Positions 7,775-16,804 are shown, counted from the stretch's first letter. The stretch is DNA of 64,000 nucleotides from Neorhodopirellula pilleata (GCF_007859915.1 NZ_SJPM01000002.1:561919-625918), one strand, 5' to 3'. Numbers and translations: made by a program. The notes: generated from the letters alone by a model not told the origin.

Positions 7775-8917
7775 TCACATCTCCTCCGTGGCTTGATTTG
7801 TCGGAATATAAGGGATGAGCCCCTTTTTGAACGCCGCCTCCTGGATGTCTCTTGGAGCGTACCGCGCGTCGATCGCGAACCCGTTGACCTGCACGATCCA
7901 CGTTCTCGGGTTACTTTCCTTCTTGCTGGGCAGTGTCCAGCGTGGATCGAAGCTTCCGATCCTCAGCATGGTGCGGATCGATTTTGATTTGCCCTGCCCT
8001 GTGCTCTCCGCGACGCCGAAAGCCCGGTCGATCACAGGAAGTTTCATGTGGGGTTTCTGAGCTGGATCATCGAGGTAGTTCACCCAACCGATCGTTCTTA
8101 CGATCCCACAGGCCCAAGTTTCTCGCTTACCTCGTAAAAGAGGCGAAGGTCGCTTTCTGGCCAGTGCCGACGCTAGTTCTCGGCAAAGCTTGGCATACTC
8201 TTCGTTGAGGAACTTCTCGCAAAAGCCATCCGTCAATTCAGTTATTTCCGCAGCAACTGACTTGGCTTCGTTGGCAGGCGAAGCGGCAGCAGCAGACGTT
8301 TTTTTCCTTTTCGCTGACCGTTTCTTCTTTAGTCCATTCGTCTTTAGCGTCCCAGACTGAGTCCCAAGCGAAGTGATGATGCCAGGGGATTCCTTGGCTT
8401 GCTTGTATTTCTCGTTCAGCATTCGCTTGATTCCACCACCAAAGGTGATGTTGTATCCTGAGACCAACCCGTCATAGATGATTTTTCCCTGGAACGGCAA
8501 AAGGACGGTTGTCACCAACCGGGGCAGTGAGGGGCCGACAACAAACTCCATTGGGTCTGCTAGACCGACGACCCCGTAAGCTTTCGTCGGCGAGTTGTCA
8601 CTGGTCAGGAACACCGCGTGTTTATTCAAATAGCGAAAGACATAGAACTTACCGGGCAAGGCGTCTTTCCACGTGCTGACGATCCTCAATTGCTCGGCTG
8701 ACAATTGTGCCGGATTCTCGGCAACGAACTCATCGATCAATTCACGTTTGTCAAAGAGTGCGTCTCGAATCGCAAGCCTTTCTTCAGGCGAAACCGACAT
8801 GTATTCGGCTGCGTTTGAAAACGGCTCCGGTGCCACGTCCAGCTTTCGGTTCACGAACGATAGTATGGCTGCATACAGGTCGTAGAATAGCTTCCCTTCG
8901 TCAAGTGACAGATTCAT
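7775..8917 (-). CDS. Protein with C-terminal DUF6398-like domain
   Basis: A 380-residue protein. The N-terminal ~190 residues are unrecognised. A Lys/Ala-rich linker (KKKRSAKRKKTSAAAA) follows at ~197-212. The C-terminal ~130 residues match the DUF6398 pattern: LCRELASALARKRPSPLL, WACGIVRTIGWVNYL, and a helix-turn-helix-like FGVAESTGQGKSKSIRTML leading to FDPRW. DUF6398 is also found in proteins annotated as plasmid pRiA4b ORF-3 type. The HTH-like segment suggests DNA binding, but that is inferred. It is the first gene of a two-gene operon with the 258-residue protein and is convergent to the recombinase cassette. There is no signal peptide. Confidence 0.7.
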   Translation of the reverse strand: MNLSLDEGKLFYDLYAAILSFVNRKLDVAPEPFSNAAEYMSVSPEERLAIRDALFDKRELIDEFVAENPAQLSAEQLRIVSTWKDALPGKFYVFRYLNKHAVFLTSDNSPTKAYGVVGLADPMEFVVGPSLPRLVTTVLLPFQGKIIYDGLVSGYNITFGGGIKRMLNEKYKQAKESPGIITSLGTQSGTLKTNGLKKKRSAKRKKTSAAAASPANEAKSVAAEITELTDGFCEKFLNEEYAKLCRELASALARKRPSPLLRGKRETWACGIVRTIGWVNYLDDPAQKPHMKLPVIDRAFGVAESTGQGKSKSIRTMLRIGSFDPRWTLPSKKESNPRTWIVQVNGFAIDARYAPRDIQEAAFKKGLIPYIPTNQATEEM

Positions 8918-9050
8918 TTCAATTGATCCTTTCGCTGAGTCAATCCGTATCCTTTCCGAGCGGACTTATCGCTCAGCGTCGCTCCCTTTTGCGACAATCT
9001 TGGTTCCATGAGCTTGTTACCTCTCGTCGATTACGAACGCAAAACGGGTA

Positions 9051-9482
9051 CTACTCGATCTCATCCGATGGATCGATGAACCTTAAATCAAATTGGAATC
9101 CTTCGTAGGAGCGAATGAGTTCGGCTAACTGATCGAAGCATAGAAAACGCCCGTCAACCACGACGCCATCGCTGTCAACTCGCCCTCGCAGTCGATCGTG
9201 AGTCAGCGATAACGTTCCGGCTTCCTCGATGAGATGACGCACCGAAATTAGTTTTCGAATCTTTCTGCGAAGATCGCCGAGTGCTTGATACGGATCGGTT
9301 GTCGAGAACGCGTCAAAGACATAGCCATCTTCGCCGTCTACGTCTTCGGACGCACGTACAGCATGCCCCAAAGGAGTTGGGTATTGCATGAGCAGGAACC
9401 GTCGTTTCCGCCCAGCAAAGTCTGTGAATACCTCGTCCGTGGGAAAATTACTTTCGCCGTGAGCTTTTTCGATATTGGTCAT
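9051..9482 (-). CDS. Hypothetical 143-aa protein
   Basis: I do not recognise this 143-residue acidic protein. It has an alternating beta/alpha appearance (RKRRFLLMQYPTPLG near 26-40; GRFLCFDQLAELIRSYEGFQ near 111-130) and no membrane segment. The shape is that of a small immunity or regulatory protein, but I see no specific motif. It lies 133 bases upstream, on the same strand, of the DUF6398-like gene and could belong to the same transcription unit. Confidence 0.55.
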   Translation of the reverse strand: MTNIEKAHGESNFPTDEVFTDFAGRKRRFLLMQYPTPLGHAVRASEDVDGEDGYVFDAFSTTDPYQALGDLRRKIRKLISVRHLIEEAGTLSLTHDRLRGRVDSDGVVVDGRFLCFDQLAELIRSYEGFQFDLRFIDPSDEIE

Positions 9483-9608
9483 CTATCCCTCCTGGGCAAT
9501 GTTTACAATCTCTGGATGTGGTCAATCCTGCATCCATTCTTCCGTCCGCATCGTAGCAGTTGCGACTCGCCAAAGGGAGCGACTCGTCGTCTCAGTTGCA
9601 TTTGCGAA

Positions 9609-9762
9609 AAGCTGTTAACCCGGGCACCGAGTTTCGCGTCTTACTTGGTGGGCCGGAAGCATCCGGCGAATGAACTTCGGGAATGGGGTAAACCGGTGTC
9701 GAGCGATAGTATGAGCGAGATTTGGCCATTCGCGGCACCAACAGCGACTGAAAGTCACTGCC
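9609..9762. repeat. Direct repeat flanking Uma2 gene (copy A)
   Basis: This stretch begins TGTTAACCCG and includes GCGAATGAACTT and GAGCGATAGT. It aligns over ~145 bases with 10449-10596, with about three quarters of positions identical by eye. It lies immediately downstream of the Uma2-type gene. Confidence 0.6.
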
Positions 9763-9764
9763 AC

Positions 9765-10358
9765 TTATTTTTCGTCCGTGGCTTGTTCATTAAAGACGAC
9801 TTTGTCGTAGACTTCAGTCATGGCGAGTTGGCTTTCAATTGACGCTAGCTCCACGTTGCCATCTAAACCCTGACAACTCGTCAAACGCCAATCTCCGTCG
9901 GGGCAACGCGAAAAGCAATCGATGGAGTGTCGGTCTTGGGCGATCAAGACGTAGTGCATCAAGCTCGGGATCGTTCGATAATGCTCGAATTTCTTGCCGC
10001 GGTCGTAGGCTTCGGTGGATTCCGATAGGACTTCGACGAGCACAACGGGATTGAGCAACACGTCGCCCGCGTCGGATTCGAGTTGTGGATCACCGCAAAC
10101 GACCGACAGGTCTGGGTAGGTGTACAACCCCGTCGCTTCGACGCGAAGCTTCAAGTCGCTCGGGTAGACTCGGCAAGGTTTTTTCTTGAGCTGTTCACGC
10201 AAGCTCGCACCCGCGTTGAGCACGATCAAATTGTGATTGGCCGAGGCGCCGGCCATGGCGAACGTCTCGCCCCGAAAGTATTCCGATCGAAACTCGGCCT
10301 TCCGCTCGCGATGAAGGTATTCGTCGGGGGTGAGATACGGTTTTGGGACAGTCGACAT
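9765..10358 (-). CDS. Uma2-type PD-(D/E)XK endonuclease family protein
   Basis: A 197-residue member of the Uma2/DUF820 family, a restriction-endonuclease-like fold. Visible family features are LTPDEYLHRERK at the N-terminus, a Glu-rich strand (AEFRSEYFRGETFAMAG), a central YPDLSVVCG with the metal-binding Asp, and VVLVEVLSEST with the catalytic Glu. A Lys follows in YDRGKKFEHY. The frame extends further upstream, but the ATG at 10358 precedes the conserved start MSTVPKPYLTPDEY. Uma2 genes are abundant and scattered in planctomycete and cyanobacterial genomes. This copy is flanked by long direct repeats. Its biological substrate is unknown. Confidence 0.85.
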   Translation of the reverse strand: MSTVPKPYLTPDEYLHRERKAEFRSEYFRGETFAMAGASANHNLIVLNAGASLREQLKKKPCRVYPSDLKLRVEATGLYTYPDLSVVCGDPQLESDAGDVLLNPVVLVEVLSESTEAYDRGKKFEHYRTIPSLMHYVLIAQDRHSIDCFSRCPDGDWRLTSCQGLDGNVELASIESQLAMTEVYDKVVFNEQATDEK

Positions 10359-10448
10359 GGGACGCGTTCCTGAAACTAGCAGCACAGATTTTCGTCCTTG
10401 TGATGGTAACCGAAAATCGGTGCGTCTTGCTCCTGTTGGACATTCTCC

Positions 10449-10596
10449 ACCTGTTAACCCGAGCATGCGAGTTTGGCGTTCGTTTCGGAGGGTCGGAAGC
10501 AAACGGCGAATGAACTTAGAGCGCGGCAAAACCGAGAGAGCGCGATAGTCTCGGCCAGATTTAGCCGATCGCGGCTCGAAACTCACCGCCATGGTC
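10449..10596. repeat. Direct repeat flanking Uma2 gene (copy B)
   Basis: Partner of 9609-9762, lying upstream of the Uma2-type gene. Shared blocks include TGTTAACCCG, GGAAGCA, GGCGAATGAACTT, GCGATAGT and CAGATTT/GAGATTT. The start-to-start distance of the two copies is about 840 bases. Confidence 0.6.
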
Positions 10597-10737
10597 GGGA
10601 GCAACGAACGAGGCGAGAGTCTCCAAGATGCTCTCGCCCCGCAAAAAACGGGCGTTTTTCACGGCTCGTTCAAAGCCCATCGATTCGACCCCGAGAGCGA
10701 ACCAGCGTGGGGCCGCGATTTCGCAGATGGAAAAGAG

Positions 10738-10811
<74 letters not shown>

Positions 10812-10968
10812 GTTGGCTTGGCGATGCCGTTGCCTGAGACGGGATTATGTCGATCTGGATCGGGTTTGGCAAGACGCTTTGCGGCGGTATGTGGATTCGA
10901 CATGAATTTTGGTGAGGCAGCCGCTTTTGCTGGGTGAAGTGCAGTTTCGGTCTAAGGCAAACTGGGTT

Positions 10969-11706
10969 CTAAAAATCGACCACAAGCCCATCCGACACGA
11001 TTTCGACGGGCATCTCGAAACGTCGATCGTTGGGATCGAGGACCAGCTCTTCGATCGGGTTGATGTGTGTCAGCAACAATCGCTTTGGCTTGACCGCTCG
11101 GCTGACCTCGGCGACTTTGCCAAGGTAACAGTGGCCGGTTTTGATCGCCCATTCTTTTTGATGATCTTGAAAATTGCATTCGTGCAGCAGCACGTCGGCG
11201 TGGCTCATCCATTCAAGCGAGTCCGCGTCGTGCTCGCCATCGGAATCGGTCGCGTACACGAGGCTGCGTCCGTCGGACCAGTCCATCCGATACGCGACCG
11301 AACCACCGGGATGGTTCTGCGGCCGCCAACTGAGCGAACAATCCGGAAGTTCGATGGTGGTTTGGTCCTCAAGGGCACACCAGCGGACGGGTAACTCGAC
11401 CGGAAAAATTAGCTCACTGGTGAGGTGGGTTCGTACCGCTTCGAGCTTGTCCGCCTGCCCCCAAACTCGGACTTCGTCGACGGGCCGCTGGTAAAGGATA
11501 TCGAGCAGAAACGTCAGTCCGGCGATGTGGTCCAGGTGCGCGTGGCTGAGCACGATGTCCAGCGAATCGGTTTCGATCCGCTCGGGCAAACGGAACATGC
11601 CCGTGCCTGCATCGAGCACGATACCGGACTGAGGCAACAGATAACACGACGTGTGACGCGATTCGCTGGGGTGATATCCGGCGGTACCGAGACAGTGCAG
11701 TTGCAT
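10969..11706 (-). CDS. MBL-fold metal-dependent hydrolase (RNase Z-like)
   Basis: A 245-residue metallo-beta-lactamase-fold protein. The metal motif is HAHLDH at residues ~55-60 (HxHxDH). Further metal ligands are HNPGG-like NHPGG near 132 and the Asp in YATDSDGEH near 152, and the final His lies in LLLTHINP near 215. The overall pattern resembles the RNase Z / phosphodiesterase branch, but the length is shorter than typical RNase Z and the substrate cannot be read from sequence. It starts at an ATG with no upstream alternative and stands alone in its orientation between the tRNA and thiE. Confidence 0.85.
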   Translation of the reverse strand: MQLHCLGTAGYHPSESRHTSCYLLPQSGIVLDAGTGMFRLPERIETDSLDIVLSHAHLDHIAGLTFLLDILYQRPVDEVRVWGQADKLEAVRTHLTSELIFPVELPVRWCALEDQTTIELPDCSLSWRPQNHPGGSVAYRMDWSDGRSLVYATDSDGEHDADSLEWMSHADVLLHECNFQDHQKEWAIKTGHCYLGKVAEVSRAVKPKRLLLTHINPIEELVLDPNDRRFEMPVEIVSDGLVVDF

Positions 11707-11846
11707 GAGCAGAAACTCGTTTCCGACGGAAGTTAGTCGTGAGCGACTCGAAGCGTGCCTAGCGTTCGTTCGATCGCCCTATCGTGGTTGCTGAACCGAT
11801 GTACGTCCACCGGCCAAAATCGAAATTCGTGGGTCTGAGAAGCATT

Positions 11847-12938
11847 CTAGTACAGCGGGACACGATTGAGTTGCTTGTGAAAATCCGCCACCACGTCGGC
11901 GGGAGAGTCGATGGCGAAAGCTCCGGTCACGGCAACGCGGCCGAAACCGGCTGCGGCGACTTGGTCAACGTTGTCCGACCTGATGCCTCCGATCGCAAAC
12001 GCGGGGAGCGAACGGGTCCCCGGCCTTTTCAATTCCGAGGTCACCGACTTGAGAAATTCGCAGCCGGGAAACTCGCTAAAAGACTTGGTTTTCCCCGGAA
12101 AGGTCGGCCCGCAACCGATGTAGTCCGCCGCCGAGGCGACCGCACCGCGTACTTGATCGAGATTGTGGGTCGACAGCCCGATCAGTCGATCTGGCCCCAC
12201 GATCGATCGCACCGCAGCGACCGGCAATTCTTCTTGACCGACGTGAACACCGTCAGCGTCGGCCGCCGCTGCGATGTCGGCTCGATCATTGATGATCCAC
12301 AAAACGTTCCGATCTCGAGCGACTCGGGTGCCCGCGCACGCACGCTCATACAACGTGCGATCGTCGATGTCGGCGTCTCGCAGCTGGATGATTTCGACGC
12401 CACACCGCGAAAGTTCCTCGATCCGTTGGATTAGATCCGATTGCGATCGCCCGGCGTCGATCAAGGCATACAAACGAGCGTTTCGCAACCGATCGATCCG
12501 TTTCAGATCGCGACGGCAGCGGAGTTCAATTCGGGCGAGGCAATCGTAGGCACGGTAACGAATCCTTTCGAGTTCGGAGGCGAAATCCGAGTCGATCAAC
12601 TTGCCGTATTCTTCAAGGCATCGCAGGGCTTGCTGAACGCGGATCGCTGCGGCGGCAACCAGGTCACCGAGATCTACTCGGTGATTCTCCGACGATGTCG
12701 TGGCATCGGTGCCGACATCACCGGGCGTGTCGCGAGCGGAAAGAAGGTCGACTCGTGAAACCTTAGTCATTGCCGTGGCAATGTCGTGCCGAAGCGTTTT
12801 CAGATGAAATTGCAGCTCAGCGTCGTCAAGAATGAATCTCGCGGTCTCTTCAAGTGTTCGCAAACCCTCGCCGACGCGATTGGCGTTGGCGTCGATGACC
12901 CGCATGATCGATCGAATCGGAAGCGTCGGTTTGTTCAA
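11847..12938 (-). CDS. ThiD2-ThiE fusion: HMP-P kinase / thiamine phosphate synthase
   Basis: A 363-residue protein of two parts. Residues ~12-145 match ThiD2 (RVIDANANRVGEGLRTLEE, then LKTLRHDIA), a small domain known to phosphorylate hydroxymethylpyrimidine phosphate. Residues ~150-355 are thiamine phosphate synthase. Its motifs are EIIQLRD, INDRADIAAAADADGVHVGQ, IGLSTH, DYIGCGPTFPGKTKSF and FAIGGI, which bind HMP-PP and thiazole phosphate. The fusion would carry out the last two steps of thiamine phosphate assembly in one chain. The longest frame starts with TTG at 12938; an ATG at 12905 is an alternative. No TPP riboswitch is visible upstream. Confidence 0.85.
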   Translation of the reverse strand: MNKPTLPIRSIMRVIDANANRVGEGLRTLEETARFILDDAELQFHLKTLRHDIATAMTKVSRVDLLSARDTPGDVGTDATTSSENHRVDLGDLVAAAAIRVQQALRCLEEYGKLIDSDFASELERIRYRAYDCLARIELRCRRDLKRIDRLRNARLYALIDAGRSQSDLIQRIEELSRCGVEIIQLRDADIDDRTLYERACAGTRVARDRNVLWIINDRADIAAAADADGVHVGQEELPVAAVRSIVGPDRLIGLSTHNLDQVRGAVASAADYIGCGPTFPGKTKSFSEFPGCEFLKSVTSELKRPGTRSLPAFAIGGIRSDNVDQVAAAGFGRVAVTGAFAIDSPADVVADFHKQLNRVPLY

Positions 12939-13040
12939 GGTGAGATAATTCGGGAAGTTGAAGCGGCGGTGGACCCAATGAGAAAAACAATTCAGTGGTC
13001 TGTTACAGTAAAGCTCGCCGATGTGCAGGTCAAAACGCCG

Positions 13041-13778
13041 TTACAACCTTGGCAGATACAGATCGACTTGTTGTTCTTGGTAGACCCGCCACTTTACCCC
13101 GTGTTTCCAAAGCTGAAAGTAAGGCTCCATCGGTTCGGCGATCGGGATCGGGGTACGGTATAAAGGCCACATCAGGTAGTCGCGAAGCATCGGATCGCAA
13201 GTGATGAAATAGTACGGTGCACGAAGGGTGTCGGCGATTTTTAGCTGGAGTTCGGATTGCGAATTTGTCTCGATCGCTAAACTCTCCAGCCACAACGGAA
13301 TCTGGTCTTTGAGCAATCGTAAAAGATTCGTTTTATCGTGCTCGAGCCTGGGATGTTTCGGAGGAATGCCTTCCAAAACACGAATGGTTTCGACTTGCGC
13401 GAGCTGTTGACCGGCCTCGTCATGCCCGAGCCGAATAGCAAGTTCGGCTAAGCGATTGATCCATTGACGTCCCGCCATTTCGGCCAAGGCAGGCGGCATG
13501 GCAGCGGGTTGCCGGACCACGAAATAGGCGTCGCGTCCACCTTGCGGACGCCGATCATCGCCAGCGACCTCGAACAAATCGGCGAGTCTCTCTTGCAAGT
13601 CTGCCGCTTCGGGTAAGCCCTCGAAGACACCAACCAAGCCGTTGCCGTCGGGTCGAAATGATTGGAAGAAACCGACAAACACGTCGTCGTCGAGCGCCTT
13701 TTCATGCGGCAAACCGACTGCATCGCACATCTGTCGGAGCACGCGGGCGTGTGAAGCGTCGAGTTGTTCCATAGTCAT
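13041..13778 (-). CDS. Hypothetical planctomycete protein
   Basis: I do not recognise this protein of about 245 residues. It is soluble and helix-rich in the middle (PPALAEMAGRQWINRLAEL), with a C-terminal section rich in Tyr, Trp and Pro (YFQLWKHGVKWRVYQE). The ATG at 13778 (MTMEQLDASHARVLRQ) fits the protein-like part better than the longest frame, which begins at 13871; a second ATG lies at 13772. It sits ~100 bases upstream of thiE on the same strand. I infer no function. Confidence 0.6.
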   Translation of the reverse strand: MTMEQLDASHARVLRQMCDAVGLPHEKALDDDVFVGFFQSFRPDGNGLVGVFEGLPEAADLQERLADLFEVAGDDRRPQGGRDAYFVVRQPAAMPPALAEMAGRQWINRLAELAIRLGHDEAGQQLAQVETIRVLEGIPPKHPRLEHDKTNLLRLLKDQIPLWLESLAIETNSQSELQLKIADTLRAPYYFITCDPMLRDYLMWPLYRTPIPIAEPMEPYFQLWKHGVKWRVYQEQQVDLYLPRL

Positions 13779-14405
13779 CGATAGTAATCCCGTATTCGGC
13801 TTGTTTAGCGAGAATGTAGCGAAATTCGGTGGATTGATCCTCGGTCCTTCACCAGCGTGAATTGTGTGCAACTGTGGAAACTAGGTGGTCTAGGGCAAAT
13901 TAAGGTTATATTTAGGCGGGAATTACGCCCGTTCAGCGGTGTCTGGCTACGAAAGCTGACCTTAGAAATCAATTTAGGAATTTTCGCCGACGAGGTGTTG
14001 CACCGCCTTCAGCGACTCCTACAATCCTCGCCAGCCTGTCAAAGCACCTTACCTGCACATTTTCGCCATACCCCCCAAACTGGGACGGCAAACTGTACCA
14101 GTGGGCCGGTCACGTCGGGCCGAAGTCATTTTCCGGACGGCAGGGAAAACGCCGAAGGGAGCCGACTGTAAACATTCACATGAGTTTGATGCGTCATCCA
14201 GAACGGAGTCTTCTTGGGTTTCACGTCGACCTCATCCACTTGTCTTGACAGTTCTCCTTTTCTTTGAACCGGGTTTTCTGAATTCGCTCAATCAAGATGA
14301 CACGCATTATTCGTGTCCGATTGTACGAGAGCGGTTAGTGTCGGTTCGTAAGGCGACATGGTGTCGCGTCTGTCACGGCAAACTACTTTGCACGAGGAAG
14401 TTTGA
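13779..14405. other. Spacer of ~630 bases without a clear gene
   Basis: This spacer separates a divergent gene pair. Frames through it are short and not protein-like. The final part, just before 14406, holds the ribosome site AGGAAG at 14395-14400. Promoters for both neighbours must lie here, but I see no hairpin or repeat I can name. Confidence 0.35.
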
Positions 14406-14840
14406 ATGTTGTCACTGTTCATCGGTCTTACGCTCGCCGTCGTTACTAGCGGATCGACCTCATCGAGTGTCGCGTCCCACCGAACCCCAGCTCCGAAAGA
14501 TCAGAACTACACTTTGGCCTACAAGCAGTCGGTCGAAGAAGACAAGCCTTTGATGGTCGTCGTCAGCGCGGGGTATTGCCCGGCCTGTGATGTGCTGAAG
14601 AAAACCACCATCGCGAATATGGAACAGTCCGGCGAATTGGACTCGGTCAGCGTGGCGGTTGTCGACCGTGATGCGGAACCCGAATTGGCGGCTCAATTGA
14701 TGGCTGACGAGAAGATGGTCCCGCAAATCATTTTCTTTAGCCGTAACGAAGAAGGACGCTGGAATCGTCGTCGTTTGATGGGTTACCAGCCCGTCCAACC
14801 CGTCCGCACCCTGCTTCGCTCGATCACCGGTCGCGGATAA
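14406..14840 (+). CDS. Exported thioredoxin-like protein
   Basis: A 144-residue protein with a short N-terminal hydrophobic segment (residues 1-17) that can serve as a signal peptide. A thioredoxin fold follows: VVVSAGYCPACDVLKK near residues 50-65 gives a CPAC redox motif, and the cis-Pro equivalent lies in KMVPQIIFF near 104. Exported proteins of this size with CxxC motifs act as periplasmic thiol oxidoreductases or thiol-fold carriers. AGGAAG five bases ahead supports the ATG. It is convergent with a Cys-rich secreted protein, which makes a thiol-related role attractive but unproven. Confidence 0.75.
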   Translation: MLSLFIGLTLAVVTSGSTSSSVASHRTPAPKDQNYTLAYKQSVEEDKPLMVVVSAGYCPACDVLKKTTIANMEQSGELDSVSVAVVDRDAEPELAAQLMADEKMVPQIIFFSRNEEGRWNRRRLMGYQPVQPVRTLLRSITGRG

Positions 14841-14866
14841 GACGACCCAAAGACGGTCGAACGAAC

Positions 14867-14912
14867 CAATCAAAAAAGCTAGCTAGCCGGGATCATGGTC
14901 TCGGCTAGCCTT
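14867..14912. terminator. Probable bidirectional terminator
   Basis: Between two convergent genes lies an imperfect hairpin, GCTAGCCG ... CGGCTAGC, with a purine-rich AATCAAAAAA on the left and CTTGATT on the right. The position and symmetry suit termination from both sides. T-runs are short. Confidence 0.5.
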
Positions 14913-14914
14913 GA

Positions 14915-15922
14915 TTAGTCGACACGGAAGTAGTCGTCAAATTCGTCGGCTTCGGAACGATTCAGATCGACGTCCGTCTTCCCGACGGTTCGGTCTGAGC
15001 GTGATTGATCGTCGTTCGGCGTCATCGAAGTCGAAGCGGTGGCGAACGTGGTACGGCGAATACTCGGTTCGCGGCTGGCCGTACGGCTAGCCGAGTCGTC
15101 CTGGAACGGATCGGTCAATCGGTCGAATGTCCGGCCCGGTCGGTGTTCGTCCTGCAGCGGCGCGGGCCGCGGGATCGGCATCGGAGTATCACGACGGATT
15201 GTTGTCTTGGGACCACCGGGGGTCAAAACGGCGGAGGGATTGGTCAAGGGCGAATCCGATTGATGACCGTGGGAAATGGATGGATCAAATTGCATGCTGT
15301 CGAGATGGTCGCCGTGCTGGATAATCGTCTCGTTCACGACGGTCGCGTGCGGCTGACAATGTGAGCAACCACAGGTTTTCGCGGGACTCGAAGTTCGGAC
15401 CATCCGATGGCTGACCAAGCGGGTTGTTGACAGTTTCTCGAGTCCGCAGGCGACCTTATCCAATACCTGGAAGACCGGCCCGGATTTCGGGATCAAACAT
15501 TTCGTCAAAAGCCCTTTCTCGCATCCGTGCTCAACGGTTGATTGGACGTGACAACCGCAGTCCGGTTCCAAGCCACACGCTGGTTCGCAAGAACAGGGTG
15601 TCTCGCATCCGCACGCCGGCTCCAAACCACACGCCGGCTCCAAACCGCAAGCTGGTTCGCAAGAACATGGGCTTTCACAGCCACAATCGGGAGATGCATG
15701 ATGCTGGGCCTCGCATCCGCATACGGGCTCGTGGGTACATGCGACTTCACAGCCACATGTAACCTCTGCCCCACAACTGACTTCGACGCCGCAAACCGGA
15801 TCATCGCAGACGCCTTGGCCGAGCAACGGTGAAGTGAACGCGAAGGTCAGTAGGCTGATCGCCACGGGTCGGACCGGTGCCGACCAGTTTTGTGGCAGAA
15901 TGAAATTGTGTTTCTGAGACAT
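14915..15922 (-). CDS. Cys-rich repeat secreted protein
   Basis: A protein of about 335 residues. It has a signal peptide (hydrophobic VAISLLTFAFTSPLL, cleavage near GQG at ~37). About 90 residues then carry Cys-rich repeats of the form CGxE(P/T)ACGLEPACG, with Cys pairs every 4-6 residues. The C-terminal ~200 residues are polar and low complexity, with few Cys. The longest frame begins ten codons earlier, but the ATG at 15922 has AAAGGAT upstream. Planctomycete cell envelopes contain Cys-rich structural proteins cross-linked by disulfides, so a surface or envelope structural role is inferred. I recognise no named family. Confidence 0.7.
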   Translation of the reverse strand: MSQKHNFILPQNWSAPVRPVAISLLTFAFTSPLLGQGVCDDPVCGVEVSCGAEVTCGCEVACTHEPVCGCEAQHHASPDCGCESPCSCEPACGLEPACGLEPACGCETPCSCEPACGLEPDCGCHVQSTVEHGCEKGLLTKCLIPKSGPVFQVLDKVACGLEKLSTTRLVSHRMVRTSSPAKTCGCSHCQPHATVVNETIIQHGDHLDSMQFDPSISHGHQSDSPLTNPSAVLTPGGPKTTIRRDTPMPIPRPAPLQDEHRPGRTFDRLTDPFQDDSASRTASREPSIRRTTFATASTSMTPNDDQSRSDRTVGKTDVDLNRSEADEFDDYFRVD

Positions 15923-16202
15923 CGGTATCCTTTTCCGTCGAATGAGTGTCAACGGAAAAAGTTATCGACCCCGAATGATCGCTAGCACCAAAACAATCCG
16001 GAGCTTGGGTAAACCGAGCGTATCTTACCCAGTTCCCCAATGCGGTTGCTTGATTCTGCCGTTACGACGACATTACGATGAGTGCAGCTGGCACTGCCGT
16101 TCTCAAATTGACGTTCATCGCCTAGTCAGCGTTGCGATCGGTCGCAGATCGATCGTCCCTCATTCGCTTTCAACCCTTAGCTTTCAACCTTAAGGATTTC
16201 CA
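15923..16202. other. Divergent promoter region
   Basis: A 280-base spacer between the Cys-rich gene and the coiled-coil gene, which are transcribed away from each other. It should contain both promoters. No operator palindrome is apparent. Confidence 0.3.
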
Positions 16203-16769
16203 ATGCAAAGATTGTTGCTGACTGTAATGGTCGTGTTTGCCGTCATGAGCCAGGGTTACTCTCAAGAGTCGGATTCCGAAACCATGACGAGTCAGATCGA
16301 GCTGCTGAGTCTGAAGCTACAACTTGCCGAAGAACAACTTGAAAAACTACAAGACGAGTGTGAGGCCCTGCGTCGAGAGAACGCCAAACTGAAACAGGCC
16401 GAAGGAAACGAGGACGTCCCGACGAAAGATCAGTTCGCGACCGGCGTCGTTTGGGCGGGGGTATCGACGGTCTTTGGCAACCAAAAGACATCTCGGTGGG
16501 CCCTGTCGATCTCGAAACGTGACGGAGAAAAGCTCGAGGGAGGGGTCGCCACCGAATCTCCAAGCGGCGAAAAAATCGAATTTCCAGTGACCGGCAAAGC
16601 CCCTCGCAGTGGCGACGGACTGATCGTCCTCGAAACCCCTATGATCGGACGGGCAAAGCTATTCATGCGTGGCACCGTGCGAAATGGTGGGATCGCGTTA
16701 GCCTTTTCCGGGACAAACCCGTTAGGCAAAAAGATGTTCGGCTCGGCGACACTTGCGCCCAAGAATTGA
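16203..16769 (+). CDS. Exported coiled-coil protein
   Basis: A 188-residue protein with a clear signal peptide (MQRLLLTVMVVFAVMSQGYSQ). Residues ~28-67 form a heptad-patterned coiled coil (IELLSLKLQLAEEQLEKLQD). The C-terminal ~110 residues form a beta-rich domain without recognised motifs. AAGGA nine bases ahead of the ATG supports the start. It is probably periplasmic or cell-wall-associated. The family is unknown to me. Confidence 0.65.
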   Translation: MQRLLLTVMVVFAVMSQGYSQESDSETMTSQIELLSLKLQLAEEQLEKLQDECEALRRENAKLKQAEGNEDVPTKDQFATGVVWAGVSTVFGNQKTSRWALSISKRDGEKLEGGVATESPSGEKIEFPVTGKAPRSGDGLIVLETPMIGRAKLFMRGTVRNGGIALAFSGTNPLGKKMFGSATLAPKN

Positions 16770-16804
16770 TGGTCACAAGGCGTTCGGCGAGCGGCAGTGC
16801 AGGC

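Noticed and set aside
9609..10596. Integron attC sites
   Set aside because: The GTTRRRY core and folded stem order of attC sites are not present, and no integron integrase is visible.
12939..13040. TPP riboswitch upstream of thiD2-thiE
   Set aside because: The conserved CTGAGA and ACCTGATCTGG-like blocks are absent.
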